NCBI RefSeq assembly: GCF_002077175.1
Contig: NZ_CP014943.1
Span: forward strand, 4,526,001 to 4,590,000
Reading direction: 5' to 3'
Source of the DNA: Colwellia sp. PAMC 21821
Lineage (GTDB): Bacteria; Pseudomonadota; Gammaproteobacteria; Enterobacterales; Alteromonadaceae
DNA length: 64,000 nt
Below the pieces are notes generated by a model. That model was not told the origin of the DNA, made no database searches, and saw only the letters and a program-made list of their open reading frames with translations. How positions within the stretch are numbered: position 1 is the stretch's first letter; each line of letters opens with the position of its first letter. This document shows, in pieces, positions 27,458-35,800 of the stretch. Made by a program: the position numbers and the translations under genes.

Positions 27458-28648
27458 TTATAAGCCTGCAACACCTTGGGTAATCATGTTTTTCGTTTGG
27501 TTAACAATATCCATTAGCGCTTGTTGATCAAAAGCTTTAATACGCGGGGTATGAATATGACCAACCGGTAACATTAAATTATATTTATCTCGCAGTAATA
27601 TACTTCGGTATGAAATTTCGTTCGAAAGATACCCTCCACCCGACCCGCCAACTGAAGTTTGGCTTTGTATATCGGCCAGTGTTTCAGCATTAAATGTGCC
27701 TCCAGGGACCGTCGATATTTTTCTATTATCATTAATTTGATATTTACCTGCGCCCTTTAACATCGCCGATACTGGCAAGCTAAATTCAACAAACTCAGGC
27801 CCTTGCAAAGCAGCATTATTTAACTCAGGCACTATGGGGTTATTTTTGCTGCCACCTGTTAATACATTAAGGTTATCTGGCGCATTGGCACTGCGTCTTA
27901 ATGCCGGATAGCGTTCTAAATCAAAGTTGTCTCTACCCATACTAACCGTTATCACCATATCAACTGATTTTTGCTCAATATAAGGGCTTATAAGTTCTTC
28001 TATCATCCCTTGATCGAAGTCAGCAAAACGTACAGGCATGATTAACACTTCAATTTCTGCACTTTGCCCTTCAATACTCACCACGAGATCATCTAAAGAT
28101 AACGCTACAACGCCAGAAGGGTTACTTTGGTCGATATGCCTATCAAGAAAAAAGGGGTCGAAACCGGTAAGTAATATTTTCTTATCGGCTTTTTTATCAA
28201 ATTTTACATCCATTTGACCACGAGATAATAACTCAAGGGTCCAGAGTAGTTTATTCTGCTGATTTTCAAATAATTCGGCAAAAGTGTTTGATGAACGTAA
28301 CGCTTTACTCATTTGTAAACGCGCCCAATATAAGGGTCTATCGTCAAAATCATTTAATTCATTAAAGGACTTTTTAGCATCTAACCAGAGACCTGAGCCA
28401 TGACGAATAACTAATTGTGTCATAACTGTATAGTTCGTTGCTTGATTTAGCTGCGCACTAAATTTATCAACGCGAGTCGATAACCTTGCTGCAACATTAG
28501 GCATGGCTTTAAGTGCCTTACTAATGCGTAACTCTTCTACTGTTGATTCAACAGCGTTAATGACTGCGCTATGAGCAGAAACATTTAAGCCAAGCGTTAT
28601 TGCAATGACAAAGGCCTTCATTCTTATATTATTGACAGGTTTCAACAT
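27458..28648 (-). CDS. Secreted pyroglutamyl-peptidase (C15)-like protein with Cys-to-Ser change
   Basis: A 396-residue exported protein. A signal sequence (to about residue 28) and a helical region of about 125 residues precede a domain like pyrrolidone-carboxylate peptidase. It has KILLTGFDPF (157-166), NPSGVVAL, VDMVITVSMGR and the catalytic-type Glu245 (DLER). At the usual YVCN nucleophile site it reads YLSN (Ser342, codon 27623-27625), and GHIHTP carries His366. Classical enzymes use Glu-Cys-His; here the Cys is Ser, so it is either a serine variant or a non-catalytic binder. Classical family members are cytoplasmic and about 215 residues long. It is divergent from asnB. Confidence 0.7.
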   Translation of the reverse strand: MLKPVNNIRMKAFVIAITLGLNVSAHSAVINAVESTVEELRISKALKAMPNVAARLSTRVDKFSAQLNQATNYTVMTQLVIRHGSGLWLDAKKSFNELNDFDDRPLYWARLQMSKALRSSNTFAELFENQQNKLLWTLELLSRGQMDVKFDKKADKKILLTGFDPFFLDRHIDQSNPSGVVALSLDDLVVSIEGQSAEIEVLIMPVRFADFDQGMIEELISPYIEQKSVDMVITVSMGRDNFDLERYPALRRSANAPDNLNVLTGGSKNNPIVPELNNAALQGPEFVEFSLPVSAMLKGAGKYQINDNRKISTVPGGTFNAETLADIQSQTSVGGSGGGYLSNEISYRSILLRDKYNLMLPVGHIHTPRIKAFDQQALMDIVNQTKNMITQGVAGL

Positions 28649-28703
28649 TTAATGCTCATAATTATGATTAAAATATAAATAAATAGCGAAAAAATCTTTT
28701 ATT

Positions 28704-28740
28704 TTCATTGATATACTATTTTAAATTCATGGATATACTA
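28704..28740. repeat. Direct repeat pair, period 22
   Basis: TTCATTGATATACTA (28704-28718) and TTCATGGATATACTA (28726-28740) differ at one base. A spacing of two helical turns is typical of paired regulator sites. Confidence 0.6.
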
Positions 28741-28748
28741 ATGTATCT

Positions 28749-28810
28749 ATTTGATTAAAACTAGCGATTATTGTTGCAGTAAAATCAACGATTATAGGTT
28801 TTAATCAAAT
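28749..28810. repeat. 13-bp perfect inverted repeat
   Basis: ATTTGATTAAAAC (28749-28761) and GTTTTAATCAAAT (28798-28810) flank 36 bases that contain two CGATTAT copies. It could be an operator or a large hairpin. Confidence 0.7.
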
Positions 28811-28927
28811 TAGAGTAAAAATACTATTGATTTTTTGTCAAATACTGTCAAAGTGTCAGTACAGCACTACTGCTGAGTGATAATTTTTTCTGTAAACATC
28901 ATCATGTTTACTTCGATAAAATTTCGT

Positions 28928-28958
28928 AATACGTTTTAGCAAACATGCAAAAACGTAT
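28928..28958 (+). promoter_or_regulatory. Leader hairpin upstream of asnB
   Basis: AATACGTTTTAGCA and TGCAAAAACGTATT form a 14-pair stem with one mismatch and an AACA loop, ending 44 bases before the asnB ATG. A smaller perfect hairpin GTAAACAT-CATC-ATGTTTAC lies at 28892-28911. No T-run follows, so this is not a normal terminator. Confidence 0.6.
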
Positions 28959-29002
28959 TCATCCAACAATTTCCATTAAAAATATAAAGGGGTAGCACTT
29001 CA

Positions 29003-30667
29003 ATGTGTTCGATATTTTGTATATTAGATATTAAAACAGGTGCAGACGCACTTCGTCCAAAAGCTTTAGAATATTCTCGCTTACTTCGTCATCGTGGTCC
29101 AGATTGGTCTGGTATCTACAACAATGACAATGCTATTTTAGTCCATGAACGCCTCTCAATTGTCGATACTGAGCATGGCGCACAACCATTATATAACACG
29201 GATAAAACAAAGGTTTTAGCTGTTAATGGTGAAATTTATAATCATAAATCTTTAGCCAGCCAACATACGCCTGACTACCCTTTTCAAACCGCTTCTGATT
29301 GTGAAATTATCATTCCAATGTTTGAAAAATTTGGTAGTGACTTTGTCGATAAACTTCAGGGCATGTTTGCCTTTTGTTTATACAATGAAGTCGACAATAG
29401 TTACCTAATTGCTCGTGATCACATGGGCATTATTCCACTTTATACTGGTTATGACGCTGAAGGTAACTTCTATGTTGCATCTGAAATGAAAGCATTAATG
29501 CCAATCTGTAAAACGGTAGCTGAATTTCCTCCAGGTCATATATTAGATAGCCGAGTAGGCAAAGTTGAAAAATATTATCAACGCAACTGGCAAAAATATT
29601 CAGCTATAAAAGATAACAATACCAGCAAAGAAAAAATACGCGAAGCATTAGAAGAATCTGTTAAAAGCCATTTAATGACCGATGTACCTTACGGTGTATT
29701 GCTTTCTGGTGGTTTAGACTCTTCATTAATTTCTGCCATTACGCAAAAGTTTGCTGCTAGACGTATTGAAGAGAACGATCTGTCTGAAGCATGGTGGCCT
29801 AAAGTGCATTCTTTTGCCTGCGGTTTAGCGGGTTCTCCCGATTTAATCGCTGCAAAAACTGTTGCTGACAGCATAGGTACAATACATCATAGTGTTATCT
29901 TTACCGAACAAGAAGGTATCGACGCACTTAAAGAAGTTATTTACCATTTAGAAACTTACGATGTAACCACTATTCGAGCTTCTACTCCGATGTATTTAAT
30001 GGCAAGAAAAATAAAAGCCATGGGTATTAAAATGGTACTTTCTGGTGAAGGTGCTGATGAAATATTTGGTGGTTATTTGTATTTTCATAAAGCGCCAAAT
30101 GCTGAAGAGTTTCATAACGAATTATTGCGTAAACTTGATAAATTGCACATGTTTGATTGTCTACGTGCAAACAAATCTATGTCGGCTTGGGGCATTGAAG
30201 CACGCGTACCATTCTTAGATAAGAACTTTATGGATGTGGCTATGCGCATTAATCCAGAAGATAAAATGTGTGGCAATGGCAAAATGGAAAAAGCTATTTT
30301 ACGCTCATCTTTTGAAGGTTACTTGCCGAAAGAAATATTGTGGCGTCAAAAAGAGCAATTTTCTGATGGTGTTGGCTATTCGTGGATCGATGGTTTAAAG
30401 CAACATGTTGAAGCGCAAGTAAGCGACCAACAATTAGCGAGTGCAGAGTTTAAATTCCCATTTAATACACCAGATACTAAAGAAGCCTACTATTATCGTT
30501 GTATTTTTGAAGAAAACTTTCCGTTAGCATCTGCTGCTGAATGTGTACCTGGCGGAAAATCAGTCGCCTGTAGTACACCAGAAGCACTAGCATGGGATGC
30601 GAGCTTCGCTAACATGGCGGATCCATCAGGCCGAGCTGTGCAAAGTGTTCATAATGATAGTTACTAA
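29003..30667 (+). CDS. asnB: Asparagine synthase (glutamine-hydrolysing)
   Basis: A 554-residue cytoplasmic enzyme that makes asparagine from aspartate, glutamine and ATP; it is the same length as E. coli AsnB. The N-terminal glutaminase uses Cys2 (MCSIFCILD), with LRHRGPDWSG, LVHERLSIVD and VNGEIYNH. The synthetase domain has the PP-loop GVLLSGGLDSS and SGEGADEIFGGY. AAAGGGG lies upstream of the ATG at slightly long spacing. Two hairpins in the leader may regulate it. A terminator follows, so it appears monocistronic. Confidence 0.96.
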   Translation: MCSIFCILDIKTGADALRPKALEYSRLLRHRGPDWSGIYNNDNAILVHERLSIVDTEHGAQPLYNTDKTKVLAVNGEIYNHKSLASQHTPDYPFQTASDCEIIIPMFEKFGSDFVDKLQGMFAFCLYNEVDNSYLIARDHMGIIPLYTGYDAEGNFYVASEMKALMPICKTVAEFPPGHILDSRVGKVEKYYQRNWQKYSAIKDNNTSKEKIREALEESVKSHLMTDVPYGVLLSGGLDSSLISAITQKFAARRIEENDLSEAWWPKVHSFACGLAGSPDLIAAKTVADSIGTIHHSVIFTEQEGIDALKEVIYHLETYDVTTIRASTPMYLMARKIKAMGIKMVLSGEGADEIFGGYLYFHKAPNAEEFHNELLRKLDKLHMFDCLRANKSMSAWGIEARVPFLDKNFMDVAMRINPEDKMCGNGKMEKAILRSSFEGYLPKEILWRQKEQFSDGVGYSWIDGLKQHVEAQVSDQQLASAEFKFPFNTPDTKEAYYYRCIFEENFPLASAAECVPGGKSVACSTPEALAWDASFANMADPSGRAVQSVHNDSY

Positions 30668-30702
30668 CACTCTATAATTAAGATACTTTATTGCACCAGA
30701 AG

Positions 30703-30730
30703 AAAAACCGACTTATTAGTCGGTTTTTTT
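30703..30730 (+). terminator. asnB terminator
   Basis: AACCGACT and AGTCGGTT around TATT, followed by a run of Ts. Confidence 0.9.
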
Positions 30731-30836
30731 GTACAAAATATACGAAATATTATAAAGTTACTGTTAACTGTAACTTATATCTAGACGATTAATTTTAATT
30801 CAATAGATAATATCCCATTGTTAGTAGGACGCTCTC

Positions 30837-31595
30837 TTGTCAAAACGTGAAGAACCTGAAATTCCAACGATTAATATCGACCAAGATCAAGTTAAAATAG
30901 TGCGTGAACCTGTGACTAAAACACAGAAAGCCGATAATGTCCGCACAACACCAAAAGCGACAAAGTCATCTGCTACTTTGCCAAAAACATTATTAATCTT
31001 AATGCCTTATATTGCGTTAGCGGGCACGGCTTGGTATTTCTATCAACAGCAGGTTAACGTTAACCATGTATTAGAAACAAGCGCGGGACGAATTCAACAG
31101 CTAGAAAACCAATTATCAGCTACCGGTGAAGAAATGGGTGAGTCTACCATTGCTTTAAAAGTTAAGTTAGAAGCGATCAGTGAAAAAACAGAACTGTTAT
31201 TATCTGAGATGGATAAGCTTTGGGCGTCAGCTTGGCGAAAAAATCAACAAGAAATTAAAGCGCTGAATTCACAGAGTATAAAAATATCTCAACAACAAGA
31301 TAAATTCGAAAATACCGTTAGCTTACAAAATAATTCAATCAGTGATTTAAAAGATAAGATCACCGCAACTGAGTTTTCAATTAACGCGGTCTCCGAACAA
31401 ATGATTGCTGTGAGTAGTTTAAAAGCAGAACTCAAAAAATTATCATCAGAACTTAATACCTTAGAAGCTAATTCAAAAAGCCGTGATAAACAGCAGATGT
31501 TTACCGCAACTACAGTCAATGAATTTGATACGAGCTTGCAGTTACTCTTAGAGCGCATGGAGCGTCTAGAAGCGATATTAGCGAGTAAGTCTTAG
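30837..31595 (+). CDS. Membrane-anchored coiled-coil protein of unknown function
   Basis: A 252-residue protein with a charged N-terminal tail (about 1-45), one transmembrane helix (about 47-66, LPKTLLILMPYIALAGTAWYF) and a long heptad-rich region to the end, so it is probably single-pass with a periplasmic coiled coil. The start is TTG at 30837, supported by AGGA 7 bases upstream; no ATG fits. I do not recognise the family. It stands alone between terminators. The layout resembles envelope scaffolding or division-linked proteins, but that is not evidence of function. Confidence 0.75.
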   Translation: MSKREEPEIPTINIDQDQVKIVREPVTKTQKADNVRTTPKATKSSATLPKTLLILMPYIALAGTAWYFYQQQVNVNHVLETSAGRIQQLENQLSATGEEMGESTIALKVKLEAISEKTELLLSEMDKLWASAWRKNQQEIKALNSQSIKISQQQDKFENTVSLQNNSISDLKDKITATEFSINAVSEQMIAVSSLKAELKKLSSELNTLEANSKSRDKQQMFTATTVNEFDTSLQLLLERMERLEAILASKS

Positions 31596-31641
31596 CTTAT
31601 ACCTCCCCTCTGCTGATAATAGAAACGCCAAATCAATATCA

Positions 31642-31676
31642 AAAAGGCCGTCCACTGAAATAAGTAGACGGCCTTT
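31642..31676. terminator. Bidirectional terminator between the coiled-coil gene and pyrD
   Basis: AAAAGGCCGTC and GACGGCCTTTT form the stem, with CACT/AGTA partly extending it. Confidence 0.88.
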
Positions 31677-31705
31677 TAGTTTTAAATAATTTTTATTACT
31701 AGGTG

Positions 31706-32719
31706 CTATTTTAAAGCCTGTGCAATATCTTTAATCAATTGCGGACCTTGATATATAAAACCGGTATACACTTGTACTAAGTTAGCCCCTGCATCCATTT
31801 TTTCTTTAGCATCAGCACCCGAAGCAATACCGCCAACACCAATAATGGGTAATTTATTATCAAGTGCTTTTGCCAGTAATTGAATTACTTCAGTACTTTT
31901 TTCTTTCACCGGTGCTCCACTTAAACCACCTTGCTCATTCCCAAAAGGTAAGTGTGATACTTGGTCTCGAGCTAATGTAGTATTGGTGGCAATGACCCCG
32001 TCAATATTATTGGCAATTAAACATTCTGCAATAGAGTTTACTTCTTCTGCATTTAAATCTGGGGCAATTTTTACTGCAACAGGTACGTATTTACCATATT
32101 GTTCTGCAAGTGCCGTTTGTTCAGCTTTTAACGCTGATAACAATTCGTTGAGTGCATCACCATATTGTAACGAGCGTAAACCAGGTGTGTTTGGTGATGA
32201 AATATTTACCGTAATGTAGGTGGCAAAGTTATAAACCTTACGCATACAATGAATGTAATCATCCTTAGCTTGCTCATCAGGTGTATCTTTATTTTTACCT
32301 ATATTGATACCTAAAACACCGCTGTACTTAGCTTTTATAACTTGGTCAACGAGGTAATCAACGCCTTTATTATTAAATCCCATTCGGTTAATAATAGCAT
32401 TAGCTTCCGGTAATCTAAAAATTCGTGGTTTATCATTACCCGCTTGTGGTCGCGGTGTTACTGTCCCTACTTCAATAAAGCCAAACCCCATGGCTTCAAA
32501 AGCTTTAATACATTCACCATTTTTATCAAGCCCTGCAGCTAAACCAACTGGGTTAGGAAAATTGATCCCCATAACTTCAACAGGTTTATTTGGTATGGTT
32601 TGCTTATAAAGTCTATTGAGCGGCGAAGCGCCGGTTGTTTTAAAGCCTTTAATCGTTAACTCGTGAATTACTTCTGGGTCAAATTTAAAAAATACTTTAC
32701 GAATAGCTGAGTAGAACAT
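31706..32719 (-). CDS. pyrD: Dihydroorotate dehydrogenase (quinone), class 2
   Basis: A 337-residue membrane-associated flavoenzyme that oxidises dihydroorotate to orotate with quinone in pyrimidine synthesis (E. coli PyrD 336). The N-terminal amphipathic helix characteristic of class 2 is present. Motifs include [51 protein letters not shown] with the catalytic Ser, and [16 protein letters not shown] lies 5 bases before the ATG. Confidence 0.96.
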   Translation of the reverse strand: MFYSAIRKVFFKFDPEVIHELTIKGFKTTGASPLNRLYKQTIPNKPVEVMGINFPNPVGLAAGLDKNGECIKAFEAMGFGFIEVGTVTPRPQAGNDKPRIFRLPEANAIINRMGFNNKGVDYLVDQVIKAKYSGVLGINIGKNKDTPDEQAKDDYIHCMRKVYNFATYITVNISSPNTPGLRSLQYGDALNELLSALKAEQTALAEQYGKYVPVAVKIAPDLNAEEVNSIAECLIANNIDGVIATNTTLARDQVSHLPFGNEQGGLSGAPVKEKSTEVIQLLAKALDNKLPIIGVGGIASGADAKEKMDAGANLVQVYTGFIYQGPQLIKDIAQALK

Positions 32720-32779
32720 AATACCTCTTTAATTAAACTTAATATTGCCCGTGCGAGAAACCGAACTAAACTTGGTGAC

Positions 32780-32806
32780 AAAAAAATCCCCGCTCATGGC
32801 GGGGAT
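32780..32806 (-). terminator. Terminator of the NAD-glutamate dehydrogenase gene
   Basis: On the minus strand ATCCCCGC and GCGGGGAT close a short loop followed by seven Ts, just after the stop codon. Confidence 0.92.
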
Positions 32807-32814
32807 CTTAACAC

Positions 32815-35800
32815 TTATTTCACTGGGTCACAGTGCAAACTTAACAACATTAACTCTCGTAAGGCAACCGAGAACTTAGCAAACTCATGCGTTTTGCCAA
32901 TTCTAAAGTCAGCCAAAATATGCTGCCAGCGCTCAAGCGGTTGAGCGCTTTCTACTAGCCAAGTTTCCAGCATTTTGTCAACGTCAGTAGAGTCTTTATT
33001 GCCACGCAAGATCACAGAAGTCAGTGAACGTTGCTGCCAATCTAGCTCTTCTCTGAATGACGCTCTTGCAAGCGCTTGCCAGTGGTTAGAAACCGGTTGA
33101 GAAGTTATTTGGTCTAAGAACCAATGTAAATCTAATCTAGCACCGAGTTTGAAGTAAAGGTCTGTGGCTAATTCAGTCGATATAGCTTCAGATTTTGAAA
33201 TTTCAGCAATGTCCATTACAGAGAACAAGGTGCTCAATAATGATATTCTTAATGCAACCGAATCAGGCACACCAGCTTTCACTAAATCACTTTCCACTCG
33301 TTTAATCTGCGCAGCTTCTTTTTCAATCATGTAGCTCGTAATATTGCTTGAAAGCTCTGCAAATGTTTCATGATAAAACGCAATAGATTGTGCAATATTA
33401 AACGACTTATTACGATGACGAAGGAACCAACGCGTAGCCCGACGGACCGTTCTTCGTAATTGAAAGAGCATTTCTGTTTGAATAGAAGTAGATATTTTAT
33501 TATCTAAGTCGCTGATTTGTTTCCAAACATCTGAAAGTTCAAATACCGCACTCGCCATGGTATAACAATTGGCGATTTCTGAAGTAGTTGCACCTGTTTC
33601 TTCTTTCATACGGTGCACAAAATTAAAGCCCATATCGTTACCAATGTTATTGGCTAATTGTGTCGCTATAATCTCTGCACGAAGCGGATGATCTTGCATT
33701 TGAGCACTGTAACTAGCTTGTAACTGCTTTGGAAACGCTTCAATGAGTAAACTTTGATGATATTCGTTGTCGGTAATTTCAGGACAAACAAGCTCTTCTT
33801 TAAGGACCATTTTACTGTAAGCAAGTAGCACGGCAAGTTCAGGACGTGTTAGACCTTTACCTAATGCTAAACGCTCAGCAATTTCTTCATCTGTTGGGAT
33901 AAATTCTAACGCTCTAACTAGCTTGCCAGAACGGTCTAATTCACTAATAAATTGCGCTTGTTCTTTTAACTGCCCGCCGCCACGTAATTCAGTGATAGAC
34001 AATGAGTGAGTTTGACGATAACAATCATCAATAACGATTTCACCTACTTCGTCAGTCATGTCATAAAGAATTTTATTACGCTGCTTAACAGTTAAATCAC
34101 CGTTTTGTACTAAGCCATTTAATAGAATTTTAATGTTCACTTCGTTATCTGAACAATCAACACCGCCAGCATTATCAATCGCATCAGTATTAATTCGGCC
34201 ACCTTTAGCGCCAAATTCAATACGGCCTAACTGTGTAAAACCTAAGTTACCGCCTTCACCCACGATTTTAGCTTTAAGTTCTGCACCATTAATACGTAAG
34301 GCATCGTTTGCTCTATCGCCCACTTCTAAGTGTGTTTCTTTCGAACCCTTCACGTAAGTACCAATGCCACCATTCCATAACAGATCAACCTGCATTTTTA
34401 ATATGGCTTGCATTAACTCAAGTGGTGACATGGTTTGCTTTTGCGTGCCAAGCATTTTTTTAATTTGTGGTGTTAACTTAATTGATTTTGATTGGCGACT
34501 GAAAATAGCACCACCTTCAGAAATTAAGTCTTTATTATAATCATCCCACGTACAACCTGGTAAATTAAATAAACGTTCACGTTCAACGTATGAACTGGCT
34601 GCATCAGGTGTTGGATCAATAAATATATGCATATGGTTGAACGCAGCTTGCAAACGAGTATGCTTCGATAACAACATACCATTACCAAATACATCACCCG
34701 CCATATCACCTATAGCAATACAGGTGAAATCAGTTGTTTGACAGTCAACATCCATTTCGCGGAAGTGCCGTTTAACCGATTCCCATGCACCTTTTGCCGT
34801 AATACCCATAGCTTTATGGTCATAGCCGACGCTACCACCTGAGGCAAAGGCATCACCCATCCAGAAGTTATATTCGTCAGAAATAGCATTCGCGACATCT
34901 GAAAAAGTGGCCGTACCTTTATCGGCTGCTACCACTAAATAAGGGTCATCTTCATCTAAACGAACAACATTAACAGGAGGTACAATTTCACCGTCAATAA
35001 TATTATCGGTAATATCTAATAAACCACGAATAAAGGTACGGTAACATTCCTTACCAGCTTCAAAAATTTCTTTTCTATCTCCGTCAGGTAATTGCTTACA
35101 AACAAAACCGCCTTTTGCGCCTACAGGTACAATAACCGAGTTTTTAACTTGTTGTGCTTTCACCAAGCCTAACACTTCTGTACGGAAATCTTCACGACGG
35201 TCTGACCAACGCAAACCACCACGAGCAACTTTACCACCACGTAAATGCACACCTTCAACTTGAGGTGAGTATACAAAAATCTCGAATGCTGGCACAGGTT
35301 GTGGAACATCAGAAATTTGTGAAGGTAATATTTTAAATGAAATGTATGACTTTTCACCTGTTACTGGGTGTGGCTGAAAATAGTTAGTACGAATCGTGGC
35401 ATTAACCATTTCGACAAAGCGACGGATAATACGGTCATCATCTAAACTAGCAACACTGTCTAAAGAAGCCTCAAGGCTCGTATGAACTTTCTCAAGCGCC
35501 TTTTCATTTGACTTTTTACTTGGTGTAAAACGTAATTTAAAAAGCTTAATCAATAGTTTTGCGATACTTGGATAGCGCGCAAAGGTATCTTCAATGTAAC
35601 TTTGACTAAAAGTACCACCAATTTGACGTTCATATTTGGCATAAGCACGTACAATTGATACTTCACGTCCGCCCAATTCAGCACCTAAAATTAAACGGTT
35701 AAAACCATCGTCTTCTAACTCTCGTGACCATACTTTTGCAAAGGCGTCTTGGAATAAGCTTTGAACAATTTCTAGATTGAATTTACCTTTGCCAGTTAGT

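Larger units (their letters stand above)
28649..29002. other. Structured divergent region upstream of asnB
   Basis: Contains no gene but is rich in symmetry: a near-perfect 15-base direct repeat (28704 and 28726), a 13-base inverted repeat (28749-28810) and two hairpins close to asnB (28892-28911 and 28928-28958). It must hold the promoters of asnB and of the C15-like gene. Confidence 0.6.
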
